Assembly: GCF_000337555.1 (NCBI RefSeq)
Contig: NZ_AOIO01000030.1
Span: forward strand, 43,524 to 107,523
Reading direction: 5' to 3'
DNA from: Natrialba asiatica DSM 12278
GTDB lineage: Archaea; Halobacteriota; Halobacteria; Halobacteriales; Natrialbaceae
Length of the DNA stretch: 64,000 bases
The notes under the pieces are model-generated. The model was not told the DNA's origin. It searched no databases and was given only the letters and a program-made list of their open reading frames with translations. The translations under genes and the position numbers were made by a program. Positions 7,796-17,905 of the stretch are shown piece by piece. Numbering within the stretch: position 1 is the stretch's first letter; each line of letters starts with the position of its first letter.

Positions 7796-10081
7796 ATGAC
7801 CGGACACGACTACGTCACCGAGGCCGATCGCGAACTCGAAGAGACCTACGAGGAGCCGATGAGTCTCGCGGCGTACGTCGACCGGATTTTCGAGAACCCG
7901 ACGATCGCCTCGCACGCGTCGAAGTACCTGCTCGAGGCGATCGAAGCCGCCGGGACGCGAGCGGTGGTCGAGGAGGGCGAGGAGAAAGAGCGCTATCGCT
8001 TCTTCGACGACCCGCACAACGACGGCGAGCACGCGATTCTCGGTAACACGGAGGTGTTGAACGGGTTCGTCGACGACCTCCGGTCGATCGCCGCGGGTCG
8101 CGGCAAGGACGAGAAGATCATCTGGTTCGAGGGCCCGACGGCGACGGGCAAGTCGGAACTCAAGCGGTGTCTCGTCAACGGCCTCCGGGAGTACTCGAAG
8201 ACGCCCGACGGGCGACGCTACACCGTCGAGTGGAACGTCACCACCGCCGAGACGGGCGACCGCGGCCTGAGCTACGGCGTCGATCCGACCGCCGGCGACG
8301 ACCAGAACTGGTACGAAAGCCCCGTCCAGGCCCACCCGCTGTCGGTGTTCCCCGAGCAAGTCCGCTCGCAGTTGCTCGCGGATCTGAACGCTGAACTCGG
8401 CGACCACGTCCCCGTCCGGATCGACACCGAACTCGATCCGTTCTCGCGGGAAGCGTACGAGTTCTTGGAAGAGCGGTACCGTCGGGAGGGCAGCGACGAT
8501 CTCTTCTCGGCGATCGCCGACGACGAGCACCTCCGCGTGAAAAATTACGTCGTCGACCACGGGCAGGGCGTCGGCGTCTTGCACTCGGAGGACGAGGGCC
8601 GCCCGAAGGAACGACTCGTCGGCTCCTGGATGCACGGGATGCTCCAGGAACTCGACTCGCGAGGCCGGAAGAACCCGCAGGCCTTTAGCTACGACGGGGT
8701 GCTGTCGCAGGGCAACGGCGTCCTCACCATCGTCGAGGACGCGGCCCAGCACGCCGACCTCCTCCAGAAGTTGCTGAACGTCCCCGACGAGCAGTCCGTC
8801 AAACTGGACAAGGGGATCGGGATGGACGTCGACACGCAGCTGCTGATCATCTCGAATCCCGATCTGGAGGCCCAGCTCAACCAGCACGCCGACCGGAACG
8901 GCATGGACCCCCTGAAAGCGCTCAAGCGCCGCCTCGACAAACACCGCTTTGGCTACCTGACCAACCTGAGTCTCGAAACCGAACTCATCCGCCGCGAACT
9001 GGCGAACGAGACGGAAATCTGGGAGGCCGAGAGCTACGACGAACTCGAAGCGCGCATCCGCGAGCCGATAACGACGACGATCAAGGGTCAGGACGGCGAA
9101 ACGCGAACCCGCGAGTTCGCCCCGCACGCGATCGAGGCGGCGGCGCTGTACGCGGTCGTCACGCGCCTGGACGAGGAGAACCTGCCCAACGGGCTCGACC
9201 TGGTCGACAAGGCGCTGATCTACGATCAGGGATTCCTCCAGGAGGGCGACACGCGCCGGGAGAAAGACGAGTTCGACTTCGACGACGACGGCAACGACGG
9301 CGATCACGGCATTCCGGTCACGTACACGCGCGATACGCTCGCGGAGTTGCTCCAGACCGAGCGGGACCGCCACCACGCCGAACTCGGCGTCGAGAACGTG
9401 GTTATGCCGCGCGACGTGTTGAACTCGATGGCCGAAGGGATGGCGAACGCGCCGGTCTTCTCGACGGGCGAACGCTCGGAGTTCGAGAACCGCGTCGTGC
9501 CGGTCAAGAACTACGTCTTCGACCAGCAGGAGTCGGACGTTATCGAGGCGATCATGCACGAGAAACGCGTCGACGAGGAGACCGTCGCCGAGTACGTCGA
9601 ACACGTCTACGCCTGGGAGACCGACGAGCCGCTGTACAACGACCGCGGCGAAGAGGTCGAGCCGGACCCGCTGAAGATGAAGCTGTTCGAGATCGAGCAC
9701 CTCGGGCGGTTCTCCGAGGACGAATACCAGGGCAATCTTCCCAGAGAGAGCGTCAGGAACTTCCGCCGGGAGAAGGTGATCACGTCGCTGAACCGCCACG
9801 CGTGGGAGCACCGCGACGAGGACTTCTCGGCGGCGAACGTCGACCTGACGGCGATTCCGGTCATCAAGAGCGTCCTCGAGAGCCACGACTGGGACGACGT
9901 CAGCCGGACCTTCGAGGACTTCGACCCGCGCCAGTGGGACGACCCGCCGAGCGGGACCGAGACGGCCGCCGTCAAGGAGTCGACGATCGAGACAATGGTC
10001 TCGGAGTTCGACTACTCGGCGGCGTCGGCCGAACTGACCAGCAGACACGTCATGGGACAGGTGAGCTACCGATGGGATTGA
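7796..10081 (+). CDS. prkA: PrkA-family AAA+ ATPase / serine protein kinase, divergent second copy
   Basis: A 761-residue second PrkA homologue, starting at an ATG one base after the stop of the first copy. Walker A is GPTATGKS (residues 113-120), and GNGVLTIVED and IISNPDLEA mark the Walker B and sensor 1 regions. It is about 70 residues longer and clearly divergent from its neighbour, so this is an old duplication rather than a recent one. Because both ATP-binding motifs are intact, the pair may form a mixed AAA+ ring or act on different targets; that is inference. The stop codon lies inside the next small frame, so translation is probably coupled. Confidence 0.92.
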   Translation: MTGHDYVTEADRELEETYEEPMSLAAYVDRIFENPTIASHASKYLLEAIEAAGTRAVVEEGEEKERYRFFDDPHNDGEHAILGNTEVLNGFVDDLRSIAAGRGKDEKIIWFEGPTATGKSELKRCLVNGLREYSKTPDGRRYTVEWNVTTAETGDRGLSYGVDPTAGDDQNWYESPVQAHPLSVFPEQVRSQLLADLNAELGDHVPVRIDTELDPFSREAYEFLEERYRREGSDDLFSAIADDEHLRVKNYVVDHGQGVGVLHSEDEGRPKERLVGSWMHGMLQELDSRGRKNPQAFSYDGVLSQGNGVLTIVEDAAQHADLLQKLLNVPDEQSVKLDKGIGMDVDTQLLIISNPDLEAQLNQHADRNGMDPLKALKRRLDKHRFGYLTNLSLETELIRRELANETEIWEAESYDELEARIREPITTTIKGQDGETRTREFAPHAIEAAALYAVVTRLDEENLPNGLDLVDKALIYDQGFLQEGDTRREKDEFDFDDDGNDGDHGIPVTYTRDTLAELLQTERDRHHAELGVENVVMPRDVLNSMAEGMANAPVFSTGERSEFENRVVPVKNYVFDQQESDVIEAIMHEKRVDEETVAEYVEHVYAWETDEPLYNDRGEEVEPDPLKMKLFEIEHLGRFSEDEYQGNLPRESVRNFRREKVITSLNRHAWEHRDEDFSAANVDLTAIPVIKSVLESHDWDDVSRTFEDFDPRQWDDPPSGTETAAVKESTIETMVSEFDYSAASAELTSRHVMGQVSYRWD

Positions 10082-10167
10082 CTGCCGAACACGACCGCAA
10101 ACACGACCACGACCACGATCACGACCACGAACGTGAGGCGGCAGCGGAGGTGCAATCATGGGACTGA
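10072..10167 (+). CDS. Possible His/Asp-rich 31-residue peptide between prkA and yeaH
   Basis: A 31-codon frame whose ATG lies inside the last codons of the second prkA gene and whose TGA lies inside the start of yeaH, bridging the two genes exactly. The product is hydrophilic, with seven histidines, six of them in alternating His-Asp or His-Glu pairs ([10 protein letters not shown], about residues 11-20), a classic Zn/Ni/Co-binding type of composition, followed by EREAAAEVQ. It could be a real metal-binding microprotein, or only a translational relay that feeds ribosomes to yeaH. No known family is recognised. Confidence 0.45.
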   Translation: MGLTAEHDRKHDHDHDHDHEREAAAEVQSWD

Positions 10168-11483
10168 GAGACGACCTCGAACGATTCCGCGAAGTCGGCG
10201 AACAGCGCCGCGAAGACCTCGCCGACTTCATCCAGTACGGCGACCTCGGGGGCGGCCGCCCCGACCAGATCAACATCCCGGTCAAGATCATCTCGCTGCC
10301 AGAGTTCGAGTACGACCAGCGCGACCAGGGCGGCGTCGGACAGGGCGAAGACGGCACGCCCGACACCGGCCAACCGGTCGGCCAGCCGCAACCGCAGCCG
10401 GGCGACGACGGCGAGGACGGCGAACCCGGCGAGGAGGGCAGCGACCACGAGTACTACGAGATGGACCCCGAAGAGTTCGCCGAGGAACTCGACGAAGAGC
10501 TCGGGCTCGATCTCGAGCCGAAGGGCAAGCGCGTCATCGAGGAGAAGGAGGGACCGTTTACCGACCTCACGCGGACTGGCCCGGATAGCACGCTCGACTT
10601 CGAGCGGATGTTCAAGGAAGGCCTCAAGCGCAAACTTGCGATGGATTTCGACGAGGACTTCCTTCGCGAACTCTGCAAGGTCGAAGGCATTACGCCGCGA
10701 AAGGTCTTCGAGTGGGCTCGCGGCGAGAATCTGCCGGTGTCGATGGCCTGGGTCGAAGAGGCCTACGACGACATTCCCGCGGACGAACGGGGAACGTGGC
10801 GGTCGATCGCCGAAGTCGAGGCCAACGTCGAACGCGAGAGCGTTCAACAGCAGATCCGCCGCGAGGGGATCAAGCACGTGCCCTTCCGCCGCGAGGACGA
10901 ACGCTACCGGTACCCCGAGATCATCGAGGAGAAAGAGAAGAACGTCGTCGTCGTCAACATCCGCGACGTCTCCGGGTCGATGCGCGAGAAGAAACGCGAA
11001 CTCGTCGAGCGCACCTTCACGCCGCTGGACTGGTACCTCCAGGGCAAGTACGACAACGCCGAGTTCGTCTACATCGCCCACGACGCCGAGGCCTGGGAGG
11101 TCGAGCGCGACGACTTCTTCGGCATCCGCAGCGGCGGCGGCACGAAAATTTCGAGCGCGTACGAACTCGCCGCCGAACTCCTGGAGGAGTACCCCTGGAG
11201 CGACTGGAACCGCTACGTCTTCGCGGCGGGCGACTCCGAGAACTCCTCGAACGACACCGAAGAACGGGTGATCCCGATGATGGACCAGATTCCCGCCAAC
11301 CTCCACGCCTACGTGGAGACCCAGCCGAGCGGGAACGCGATCAACGCCACCCACGCCGAAGAACTCGAGCGCCACTTCGGCACGGACGCCGACGATGTGG
11401 CGATCGCATACGTCAACGACGCCGACGACGTGACCGACGCGATCTACGAGATTCTCAGCACGGAGAGTGAGTCCGATGAGTAA
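10158..11483 (+). CDS. yeaH: YeaH/YhbH family (DUF444) VWA-domain protein
   Basis: A 441-residue partner protein of the PrkA system. An N-terminal DUF444 part contains a Gly/Asp/Gln-rich flexible segment (about residues 55-95). It is followed by a von Willebrand A-like domain with the metal-ion-dependent adhesion motif DVSGS (residues 270-274) and a downstream [13 protein letters not shown] segment. VWA proteins paired with AAA+ ATPases commonly act as substrate adaptors or metal-dependent scaffolds. The ATG at 10158 overlaps the preceding small frame by 10 bases. The stop TAA at 11481-11483 overlaps the start region of spoVR. Confidence 0.9.
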   Translation: MGLRDDLERFREVGEQRREDLADFIQYGDLGGGRPDQINIPVKIISLPEFEYDQRDQGGVGQGEDGTPDTGQPVGQPQPQPGDDGEDGEPGEEGSDHEYYEMDPEEFAEELDEELGLDLEPKGKRVIEEKEGPFTDLTRTGPDSTLDFERMFKEGLKRKLAMDFDEDFLRELCKVEGITPRKVFEWARGENLPVSMAWVEEAYDDIPADERGTWRSIAEVEANVERESVQQQIRREGIKHVPFRREDERYRYPEIIEEKEKNVVVVNIRDVSGSMREKKRELVERTFTPLDWYLQGKYDNAEFVYIAHDAEAWEVERDDFFGIRSGGGTKISSAYELAAELLEEYPWSDWNRYVFAAGDSENSSNDTEERVIPMMDQIPANLHAYVETQPSGNAINATHAEELERHFGTDADDVAIAYVNDADDVTDAIYEILSTESESDE

Positions 11484-13515
11484 GCGAAACACCAACGCCG
11501 ACAGATTCCGCAAACAGGCGATCGCGACCGACCTCGAGGAACCGGTCACGGAGGCTCGGAACCTGGCCGAGAAACTGGGGCTCGAGCCCTACCCGGTCAA
11601 CTACTGGATCATCGACTACGACGAGATGAACGAACTCATCGCCTACGGCGGCTTCCAGTCGCGCTACCCGCACTGGCGGTGGGGCATGCAGTACGACAAA
11701 CAGCAAAAGCAGGGCCAGTACGGCGGCGGCAAGGCCTTCGAGATCGTCAACAACGACAACCCGGCCCACGCGTTCCTCCAGGAATCGAACACCGTCGCCG
11801 ACCAGAAGGCCGTCATCACCCACGTCGAGGCCCACTCCGACTTCTTCGCGAACAACGAGTGGTTCGGCCTCTTCACCAGCGGCCGCGCCGACGAGAAGCA
11901 GGTCAACGCCGCGGCCATGCTCGAACGGCACGCGCGGGCGATCGACGACTACATGTCTGATCCCGATATCGACCGCGCCGAGGTCGAGAAGTGGATCGAC
12001 CACTGCCTCAGCCTCGAAGACAACATCGATCAACACCAGGTGTTCGAGCGCCGACTCGACGTCGACGGCCCGGCGGCAACGGCTGAACTCGACAAAGATT
12101 TAGCCGAAAAGCTGGACGAACTCGAACTTTCCGAGGAGATCAAAGGCGAGGTGTTCGACGAGGAGTGGCTCGAACGCTTAGAGGGCGAGGACGGCGGCGT
12201 CACCTTCCCCGAAGAGCCACAGAAGGACCTCCTCGCGTTCGTCCGCGAGCACGGCAAACGGTACGATCCGGAGGCGGAACGCGCCGTCGAGATGGACGAG
12301 TGGCAACGCGACGTCCTCGACATGATGCGCGCCGAGGCGTACTACTTCGCCGCCCAAAAGATGACGAAGGTGATGAACGAGGGCTGGGCCGCCTACTGGG
12401 AGTCGACTATGATGACCGACGAAGGCTTCGCCGGCGCAGACGAGTTCATGAACTACGCCGACCACATGGCGAAGGTGCTCGCCTCGGGCGGACTCAACCC
12501 CTACAGTCTGGGCATGGAACTGTGGGAGTACGTCGAGAACACGACGAACCGTCGCGAGGTCTTAGAGCACCTGCTTCGGGTCGAGGGCATCACCTGGCGA
12601 AACCTCGCAGACGTCGTCGACTTCGACGAGGTGTGCGAGCACCTCGAACCGCCCGCGGCGATCGACACGATCACGCCGGCGACGCTCGACGAACTCGCGA
12701 GCGCCGACGTGCCCGACGAGTGGATCGATCACGCGGCGCTCGAACGGGCTCGGAACGGCGAGATCGACGTTGAACGGTATCCCTGGAAGGTTCTGACCTA
12801 CGAGGGACTCGCCCACCGACACTACTCGCTCGTCAAGCGCCAGCACCGCGGATTCCTCTCGCGGGTCACCCAGAACGAACTCGAGCAGATCGGCCGCTAC
12901 CTGTTCGACGATACCCGCTACGACAGCATCGAGGAGGCGCTCTCGAACGTCGAGTTCACCGCGGGCTGGGACCGGCTCTTTGACGTGCGCGAGAGTCACA
13001 ACGACGTGACGTTCTTGGACGAGTTCCTCACGCAGGAGTTCATCACGGAGAACAACTACTTCACCTACGAGCACTCGAAGGCGACGGGACAGTTCCACGT
13101 CGCGAGCGACGCCGCCGAGGACGTCAAGAAGAAGCTCCTGTTGCAGTTTACCAACTTCGGCAAGCCGACGATTGCGGTCTACGACGGCAACTACAACAAC
13201 GCAAACGAACTCCTGTTAGGACACCAGTACAACGGCGTGATGCTCGATCTCGGCAAGGCGAAGGAAACGATCAAGCGTATCTTCGAGCTGTGGGGCCGGC
13301 CGGTGAATCTGCTGACCATCGTCAAGGAGATCGACGAGCACGATATCGAGGTGGCAAAGCGCCGGAACCGGGAGCCCGAAGCCGAAGAGCGGGGCAAACT
13401 GCTGCGGTACGACGGCGAGGAGGTAACGGTCGAGGATCGCCGCTGGGAGGAGGTCGAACATCTCGCTGCCGACGATGTCGACTACGATACGAAGCCGGAG
13501 GAGTGGCTCGCCTGA
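11476..13515 (+). CDS. spoVR: SpoVR family protein (YcgB-like)
   Basis: A 679-residue SpoVR-like protein. Bacterial SpoVR is needed for spore cortex formation in Bacillus, and its relative YcgB accompanies YeaG-YeaH; the molecular activity is unknown. The conserved core begins with [16 protein letters not shown] and continues through [32 protein letters not shown] and [11 protein letters not shown]. It is longer than the usual bacterial form (about 470-510 residues), with extra acidic helical sequence around residues 150-260 before the conserved [12 protein letters not shown] part. I prefer the ATG at 11476 (MSKRNTN), which overlaps the yeaH stop, to a GTG three codons earlier. Confidence 0.9.
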   Translation: MSKRNTNADRFRKQAIATDLEEPVTEARNLAEKLGLEPYPVNYWIIDYDEMNELIAYGGFQSRYPHWRWGMQYDKQQKQGQYGGGKAFEIVNNDNPAHAFLQESNTVADQKAVITHVEAHSDFFANNEWFGLFTSGRADEKQVNAAAMLERHARAIDDYMSDPDIDRAEVEKWIDHCLSLEDNIDQHQVFERRLDVDGPAATAELDKDLAEKLDELELSEEIKGEVFDEEWLERLEGEDGGVTFPEEPQKDLLAFVREHGKRYDPEAERAVEMDEWQRDVLDMMRAEAYYFAAQKMTKVMNEGWAAYWESTMMTDEGFAGADEFMNYADHMAKVLASGGLNPYSLGMELWEYVENTTNRREVLEHLLRVEGITWRNLADVVDFDEVCEHLEPPAAIDTITPATLDELASADVPDEWIDHAALERARNGEIDVERYPWKVLTYEGLAHRHYSLVKRQHRGFLSRVTQNELEQIGRYLFDDTRYDSIEEALSNVEFTAGWDRLFDVRESHNDVTFLDEFLTQEFITENNYFTYEHSKATGQFHVASDAAEDVKKKLLLQFTNFGKPTIAVYDGNYNNANELLLGHQYNGVMLDLGKAKETIKRIFELWGRPVNLLTIVKEIDEHDIEVAKRRNREPEAEERGKLLRYDGEEVTVEDRRWEEVEHLAADDVDYDTKPEEWLA

Positions 13516-13600
13516 TTCCGGTCTGCCGTACCGATTTACCGGTGCGACCGCAGGACGGTTCGCGATTGCGCCGGAATTGACGGACAGCAGTCCGTATGAC

Positions 13601-14311
13601 TCACTTCAACCCGACACGCGGCGCGCGAATCGGCCGATCCGCAGACGCACAGTCGACGCCACGGAATCCGAGCAGCGCCGCCGTAAGCCGCCGCTTGATC
13701 GGCCACGCGTGGATTTCGAGATCGACCGTCTTCGCTCGCGGAACGAGTCGCGTCGTCAGACAGCGCCAGTAACTCGCACCGATCACGTCGCAGTCGAGTT
13801 CGACCGCGGTCGTGACGGGCGTCTCGAGCCGACGGCTGACGAGGAGTCCGATGGATTGACTCGGCTCGAGTTCGCGAATCGCTCGTAGTTCCGAGGGGAG
13901 AAACGAGGTCAGGAGAACGGGATTGTCGATGCCGTCGATCGCATCGAGCACGTCCGCCGCGAGGCCGCGTTCCTTGAGTTCGAGGTGCAGTTCGAGACCC
14001 GGCGGTAGCGCCTCGAGCAGTTCCACAAGGGTCGGAATTCGCTCGTCGGTTCCGAGAACGGTATGCGTTTTGAGTTCCGTGAGGCTGCTCGTTGCGACTG
14101 GGGCGTCGCTGGTAGCGGGAGCGGTATCAGTATCAGTAACCGCATCGGTAACGCGGTCGATCGTCGCGTCGTGAATAACGACGAGTTCACCCGATTGACA
14201 GCGACGGACGTCGACCTCGACGGCGTCTGCATGCTGGGCAGCCGACTTGACGGCGGCGACGGTGTTCTCGGGAGCCGTCGACGCGAAGCCACGGTGGGCA
14301 ATCAGTCGCAT
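13601..14311 (-). CDS. Glycerophosphodiester phosphodiesterase family protein
   Basis: A 236-residue TIM-barrel enzyme that hydrolyses glycerophosphodiesters to glycerol 3-phosphate and an alcohol; in archaea the true substrate may differ. The start MRLIAHRGFASTAPENTVAA contains the HRG and ENT motifs, with the metal-binding ELVVIHDATIDRVTD following. The rest, with LELHLELKERG and the C-terminal EIHAWPIKRR, fits the family. The ATG at 14311 places the HRG motif near residue 6; an extension by three codons to a GTG at 14320 is possible but less likely. No clear signal peptide, so cytosolic. It converges with spoVR. Confidence 0.88.
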   Translation of the reverse strand: MRLIAHRGFASTAPENTVAAVKSAAQHADAVEVDVRRCQSGELVVIHDATIDRVTDAVTDTDTAPATSDAPVATSSLTELKTHTVLGTDERIPTLVELLEALPPGLELHLELKERGLAADVLDAIDGIDNPVLLTSFLPSELRAIRELEPSQSIGLLVSRRLETPVTTAVELDCDVIGASYWRCLTTRLVPRAKTVDLEIHAWPIKRRLTAALLGFRGVDCASADRPIRAPRVGLK

Positions 14312-14578
14312 TCGAGCCACGTGATGTGGGTGGTGACCTTTAGCGTTCTGTTCTCCGTGTTCCCGGTGCGCTGAGAGCCGGACTCGGCGCTGTGATTACG
14401 GATCGATAGCTGCGACGCAACCCGTGCGGTACGTGAACGCTATTACGTTCGTGCCGGTCGCTCGGCCAAATCAATTAGCACCCACGTTTAAACAAGTCCC
14501 GTGAGAACAGATCGGTACGTGTCCCCCGCATGTATCGTTGTGGAGTCTCAACGTTGTACCTCCTGTGGTGGCTGAACG

Positions 14579-15031
14579 ATGAGTGATCGACGATCGGAAC
14601 CGTTCGAAATCCTTCTCGTTGGAGGCGATCCGAACGACGATCAGCCGATACGTGATGCCTTCGAGAATCTCACAATCGATATTCGTGTCACCGCTCTCGA
14701 CGACACGACGGTCGGACTCGATGAACTCGAGCGCCGCCGAACAGACGAGACGACCCCATTTCCGGCACTCGTCCTGCTCGATATCGATCAGCCGTCCGTC
14801 GACGGCCACGGGCTTCTAGAGGCGATCAAAGCGGACCCGGTACTCGTCCGGCTCCCCGTGATCGTACTCACGGCAGCAGACGACCCGGCGACCGTCCTCG
14901 AGAGTTACGAACTCGCGGCGAACGCCTCGCTCCCGAAGCCGTCGGACCCCGCCGAGTTCGACTCGTTGGCCGAAACGGTGGCGTCTTTCTGGTTCGAGCA
15001 AGTGCTCTTACCACCTATCGAAACGTCCTGA
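14579..15031 (+). CDS. Single-domain receiver (response regulator) protein
   Basis: A 150-residue CheY-like receiver domain without an output domain. The acidic pair near the N-terminus is reduced to GGDPND, the phospho-acceptor Asp is in VLLDIDQPSVDG, a Thr follows in VLTAADD, and the conserved Lys is in LPKPSDP. Haloarchaea have many such stand-alone receivers that accept phosphate from histidine kinases encoded elsewhere. There is no kinase gene next to it, so the partner is unknown. The ATG at 14579 is the first start in frame. Confidence 0.85.
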   Translation: MSDRRSEPFEILLVGGDPNDDQPIRDAFENLTIDIRVTALDDTTVGLDELERRRTDETTPFPALVLLDIDQPSVDGHGLLEAIKADPVLVRLPVIVLTAADDPATVLESYELAANASLPKPSDPAEFDSLAETVASFWFEQVLLPPIETS

Positions 15032-15118
15032 GCGGACCGTTGCTTGCAGGCACCCGTCATCACGCACTTCGTCCCGTCGCCCCCGGTATTGATCGTCACC
15101 GACGTTGGAGGGACATCC

Positions 15119-15853
15119 ATGGCACCACAATCAGCCTTCGAGGTCGATTTCACGGACACCGTCGCCGTCGTCACCGGTGCGAGCGGTGCACTCGGCAGTG
15201 CCGTCGTCGACCGGTTCCGGACAGCGGGCGCGACCGTCTGCGCCGTCGATGTCGTCGCACCCGACGACGAGGACAGCCTGCTCGACCGCGACCCGGCCGA
15301 CGAGGCCGCCCTCGCGTTCTACGAGGCCGACCTGACCGACGAAGCCGACGTCACTGAACTCGTCTCCAGAATCGTCGACGACCACGGCCGGATCGACCAC
15401 CTGCTGAACATCGCAGGTACCTGGCGCGGCGGTGACCACATCGAGGAGACGTCCCTCGACGACGTCGAACTCTTGCTCGATGTCAACTTGAAGACGGCGT
15501 TTCTCGCGTCGAAGCACGCCCTGCCGCACCTTCAGGAAACCGAGGGATCGATCGTCAGCATCAGCGCACGCTCGTCACTCGAGGGCGGCGAGGGCGACGG
15601 TCCGTACCGCATCACGAAGGCCGGAATCCGCCTGCTCACGGAGACGTTGGCCGAGGAGAACCGCGGCACCGTCCGGGCCAACTGCGTGATGCCGAGCGTG
15701 ATCGACACGCCGATGAACCGCGAGATGATGTCGGATGCAGATTCCGACTCGTGGGTCGATCCAAGCGACATCGCGAACGTGATGGCTTTTCTCTGCAGCG
15801 ACGGCGCGACGGTCACGAGCGGCGCTGCGGTACCGGTCTACGGCGAGGCCTAA
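15119..15853 (+). CDS. Short-chain dehydrogenase/reductase
   Basis: A 244-residue cytosolic oxidoreductase of the classical SDR family. The nucleotide-binding motif TGASGALG is at residues 19-26 (TGxxxGxG). The usual NNAG is NIAG (LLNIAGTWRGG). The catalytic Ser is in VSISARSS and the active-site Tyr and Lys in GPYRITKAG. An Asp-Val pair after beta strand 2 (CAVDVV) suggests NAD rather than NADP. The ATG at 15119 is chosen because the conserved domain starts immediately after; upstream codons in frame add unrelated sequence. The substrate is not predictable. Confidence 0.9.
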   Translation: MAPQSAFEVDFTDTVAVVTGASGALGSAVVDRFRTAGATVCAVDVVAPDDEDSLLDRDPADEAALAFYEADLTDEADVTELVSRIVDDHGRIDHLLNIAGTWRGGDHIEETSLDDVELLLDVNLKTAFLASKHALPHLQETEGSIVSISARSSLEGGEGDGPYRITKAGIRLLTETLAEENRGTVRANCVMPSVIDTPMNREMMSDADSDSWVDPSDIANVMAFLCSDGATVTSGAAVPVYGEA

Positions 15854-15858
15854 GCCGC

Positions 15859-16278
15859 TCACTCGGCCGGGAGCCGCTCGGTCTCGGACCTGATCTCGTC
15901 GTCCTCCCGCCACTGGTAGTACCGGTAGGTCTCACCGGCGATTTCGACCAGCGAGACGTTCGCACGCGCTGGAACGCCGACGGGGAACTCGTCGGAATCG
16001 ACCGCAGCAGCAGCAGCAGTACGCTGGGCAGTGCCACCCCCGCGCGCATGCTCCCCGTCCGTAGCTGACTCCGAGTTCACCGCAGCATCGTGGTCACTCG
16101 CCGCGTCGTCACCCCCTTCGAGCATGGTCCGTGTTTCGGCAGTCGAGTCCTTCCAGTCGGCGAGTGCGGTTGCATGCTCAGCAACGGCGCGGAGCGTCTC
16201 ACCGTTTCTGTCCTCGAGTGCCACAGCCAGTTCGTCATCGAGTTCGTCCGGTGGCCGTGGGCGGCCGCGTTCGCTCAT
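15859..16278 (-). CDS. Haloarchaeal hypothetical protein
   Basis: A 139-residue acidic protein, not assigned to a family with a known role. The N-terminal third is helical (DELDDELAVALEDRNGETLR), the middle is Ala/Ser/Asp/Gly-rich and looks disordered (about residues 55-95), and the C-terminal part forms short beta strands (NVSLVEIAGETYRYYQW). The head and tail look conserved in character while the middle looks variable. It converges tightly with the dehydrogenase gene, six bases between stops. Confidence 0.7.
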   Translation of the reverse strand: MSERGRPRPPDELDDELAVALEDRNGETLRAVAEHATALADWKDSTAETRTMLEGGDDAASDHDAAVNSESATDGEHARGGGTAQRTAAAAAVDSDEFPVGVPARANVSLVEIAGETYRYYQWREDDEIRSETERLPAE

Positions 16279-16507
16279 TGCACGCGGTTGTGCGCCCGTC
16301 CCGAAATTTCACCCGGTCTCCGCCACTCGGGGGTTCGAGGCACGCTGACCGCCGGCACGCATCGATAGCGAGGGGATCTTGCGGTCACAACAGGAGTCGG
16401 AACGCGATACTGAGTCGAAAATCGAAAGACGAGACGTGAGACGACGGAAGATCCGCGAGCCGAAACCCGCAGCCGAAATAGCGAGGTGAACACCAGCGAG
16501 CGAACGG

Positions 16508-17863
16508 TTAGAACGTCTCGAGGTACCGATCGAGTTCCCACTGGGAGACGTCGATCAAGTACTCTTCGAACTCCTGGCTCTTGGCTTCGACGAACTTCGG
16601 AGCGACGTGGTCGCCGAGTGCGTCGTAGATGACGTCGTCCGCTTCCAAGGCGTCGACGGCTCCGCCGAGGTTCGACGGCAGCGTTTCGATACCGTACTCT
16701 TCGCGTTTCTGTTCGTCGAACTCGTAGATGTTCTCGCGAACCGGGTCCGGACAGTTGAGGTCGTTCTCGATACCGTCGAGACCGGCGTGGATAAGCGCGG
16801 CGAACGCGAGGTACGGGTTACAGGACGGGTCGGGGAAGCGGGCTTCGATTCGCGAGGCCGCGGACGTGCGGGCCGCGGGCTTGCGGATCAGCGCCGAGCG
16901 ATTGCGGTCGGACCAGGCGACGTAGACCGGGGCCTCGTAGCCCGGCACCAGCCGCTTGTAACTGTTGACCGTCGGGTTCGAGACCGCCGTGATCGCCGGG
17001 GCGTGCTCGAGAATCCCCGCGAGGAACGAGTGGGCCGTCTCCGACAGATCGAACTCGTCGTCCTCGTCGTGGAACGCGTTCTCGCCGCCCTCCGTAAAGA
17101 GCGAGAGGTGGGTGTGCATCCCCGAGCCGTTGATCTTCGGGATCGGCTTGGGCATGAACGTCGCGTGGTAGTCGTGCTGGGCGGCGATGGCGCGAACGAC
17201 CGTGCGGAAGGTGGCGACGTTGTCCGCCGTCGTCAGCGCGTCGTCGTACTCGAAGTTGATCTCGTGTTGGCCCTCCGCGACCTCGTGGTGGCTGGCCTCG
17301 ACCTCGAAACCCATGCTCTCGAGGCCGTAAATGATGTCCCGACGCACGTCGCTCGCGAGGTCCTTCGGCGCGAGGTCGAAGTAGCCGCCGGCGTCGTTGG
17401 TCGTCGTCGTCGCGTACCCGTCCTCGTCCTCCTCGAACAGGAAGAACTCCGGTTCCGGCGCGGCGTTGACCGTGTATCCCATCTCCTTGGCGCGGTCGAG
17501 GGCGCTCTTGAGCACGTAGCGCGGATCGCCCTCGAACGGCTCGTCCGTCGAGGTGTCGTAGACGTCGCAGATCATCCGGGCCGCCGCGCTGTTCTCGTCG
17601 TTGCGCCACGGCAAGATTGCGAACGTCTCCGGATCCGGCTTCAGCCGCATGTCCGACTCCTGAATCCGGACGAAGCCCTCGATCGAGGAGCCGTCGAAGT
17701 AGATGCCCTCGGTAAACGCCTTCTCGGCCTGACGTGCCGGCACAGAGACGTTCTTGACCGTCCCGAGGATGTCCGTAAACTGCAATCGGAGGAAATCGAC
17801 GTCCTCCGTCTCGATTTTGTCTAACACGTTCTGTTCCGCCGTAGTCAGGTTCCCGTCCGTCAT
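16508..17863 (-). CDS. glnA: Glutamine synthetase type I
   Basis: Makes glutamine from glutamate, ammonia and ATP, the main ammonia-assimilation step; cytosolic dodecamer in this family. The 451-residue product has all class signatures: [19 protein letters not shown], the ammonia/Glu-binding [31 protein letters not shown] for ATP binding, [14 protein letters not shown] and the C-terminal Tyr/Phe-rich end. The region corresponding to the bacterial adenylylation loop is not of the regulated type. An inverted repeat and a TATA-like element lie upstream (see separate entry), so regulation is likely at transcription. Confidence 0.96.
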   Translation of the reverse strand: MTDGNLTTAEQNVLDKIETEDVDFLRLQFTDILGTVKNVSVPARQAEKAFTEGIYFDGSSIEGFVRIQESDMRLKPDPETFAILPWRNDENSAAARMICDVYDTSTDEPFEGDPRYVLKSALDRAKEMGYTVNAAPEPEFFLFEEDEDGYATTTTNDAGGYFDLAPKDLASDVRRDIIYGLESMGFEVEASHHEVAEGQHEINFEYDDALTTADNVATFRTVVRAIAAQHDYHATFMPKPIPKINGSGMHTHLSLFTEGGENAFHDEDDEFDLSETAHSFLAGILEHAPAITAVSNPTVNSYKRLVPGYEAPVYVAWSDRNRSALIRKPAARTSAASRIEARFPDPSCNPYLAFAALIHAGLDGIENDLNCPDPVRENIYEFDEQKREEYGIETLPSNLGGAVDALEADDVIYDALGDHVAPKFVEAKSQEFEEYLIDVSQWELDRYLETF

Positions 17864-17905
17864 CTTTTGCTCGAATCAATCCACGATACCCACCACTAAA
17901 ACTCT

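Noticed and set aside
6415..7797. Long minus-strand frames antisense to the PrkA genes (also 7637-10366)
   Set aside because: They mirror strongly coding sense genes in GC-rich DNA; products are Val/Arg/Asp-rich with no domains.
16607..17824. Long plus-strand frame antisense to glnA
   Set aside because: Shadow of a definite glutamine synthetase gene; no recognisable domain.
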